Positions 63,951-64,000 of a stretch of 64,000 bases of DNA are shown in pieces. How positions within the stretch are numbered: position 1 is the stretch's first letter; every line of letters starts with the position of its first letter. The notes under the pieces were generated by a model, which was not told the origin of the DNA, searched no databases, and saw only the letters and a list, made by a program, of their open reading frames with translations. The DNA lies in the NCBI GenBank assembly GCA_030653935.1, contig JAURYL010000082.1:18688-82687 (forward strand), written 5' to 3'. This DNA comes from Pseudomonadota bacterium (GTDB lineage Bacteria > Pseudomonadota > Gammaproteobacteria > Burkholderiales > Thiobacillaceae). The translations under genes and the position numbers were made by a program.

Positions 63951-64000
63951 ATGGCTCAAAGCGTACTCCACCCCTACGGTGCTCCGATTCCCCGCTTCAA
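63951..64000 (+). CDS. Start of a gene running off the right edge
   Basis: An ATG opens a frame MAQSVLHPYGAPIPRF that remains open to the end of the window. A TATAAT lies upstream, but the ribosome site is poor. Only 16 codons are visible, so no product can be given. Confidence 0.45.
   Translation, partial: MAQSVLHPYGAPIPRF

Noticed and set aside
1..64000. tRNA, rRNA or phage genes
   Set aside because: I looked for TPsiC-arm GTTCGA-type signals and rRNA motifs in gaps and found none; no integrase, transposase or phage structural gene is present.

Overview
The window is chromosomal DNA (GC-rich, densely coded) from a sulfur-oxidising proteobacterium. The diagnostic feature is a complete oxidative (reverse-acting) dissimilatory sulfite reductase operon in the order dsrA-B-E-F-H-C-M-K-L-J-O-P-N-R, followed by cysG. 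dsrE, dsrF and dsrH, together with dsrL, occur in sulfur oxidisers rather than in typical sulfate reducers. The ndk-rlmN-pilW-rodZ-ispG-hisS-yfgM-bamB-der block, accA-tilS, a PEP-CTERM protein and a b561/diheme cytochrome pair fit a Beta- or Gammaproteobacterium of the Thiobacillus/Sulfuritalea or purple-sulfur type. I cannot place it more exactly by reading.

Layout. 0.3-5.7 kb: yjgA and pmbA (divergent), a DctQM TRAP permease pair without DctP, an OmpA-like lipoprotein and a CheZ-like helical protein. 5.8-6.1 kb: a composite of a REP-type palindrome and a large nested inverted repeat. 6.1-11.6 kb: glyoxalase II-like hydrolase, old-yellow-enzyme reductase, a thioredoxin/HEAT fusion, gabD, and cytochrome b561 with a diheme cytochrome c. 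11.8-14.6 kb: a PEP-CTERM surface protein behind a near-consensus sigma-54 promoter, a tiny Ala/Pro lipoprotein, and the roxA-type ribosomal oxygenase. 14.6-29.1 kb: housekeeping genes (peroxiredoxin, slyD, accA, tilS, a SPOR protein, then ndk to der), with a ParDE-like toxin-antitoxin pair and its own operator lodged between bamB and der. 29.2-32.9 kb: a two-domain PPK2 kinase and a membrane diguanylate cyclase.

33.0-51.3 kb is the sulfur region. Leftward from a 276-bp divergent promoter region runs a six-gene accessory set: an 80-aa unknown protein, a Cas6/Cmx6-like CRISPR RNA endonuclease homologue with no CRISPR array in sight, a DsrC paralogue lacking both catalytic cysteines, a rhodanese (SseA), an unknown protein with a TTG start, and a TauD/TfdA-type dioxygenase. 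Heptanucleotide tandem repeats sit directly upstream of the rhodanese and dioxygenase genes. Rightward runs dsrA to dsrP, with GC-rich hairpins in several intercistronic gaps and a strong terminator after dsrP; then come dsrN, dsrR and cysG, the siroheme and siroheme-amide supply genes. Between the two arms lies a perfect 34-bp palindrome (40 bp with one mismatched pair).

51.3-64 kb: an Atm1-type ABC exporter, uvrA with a diverged second copy of its own 3' end beyond a repeat element, a DUF4160/DUF2442 pair, a SulP transporter, rlmD, an FKBP isomerase, an unrecognised 387-aa protein, a GAF-GGDEF-EAL protein and the first codons of one more gene.

How the genes work together: DsrC carries sulfane sulfur from DsrEFH to DsrAB. 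DsrMKJOP exchanges electrons with DsrC and the quinone/periplasmic pool, and DsrL links DsrAB to NAD(P)H. CysG and DsrN make the (amidated) siroheme. The most intriguing possibility is that the orphan Cas6-like protein, the palindrome and the intercistronic hairpins form an RNA-processing layer for sulfur-oxidation mRNA. That is a hypothesis, not something the sequence proves.
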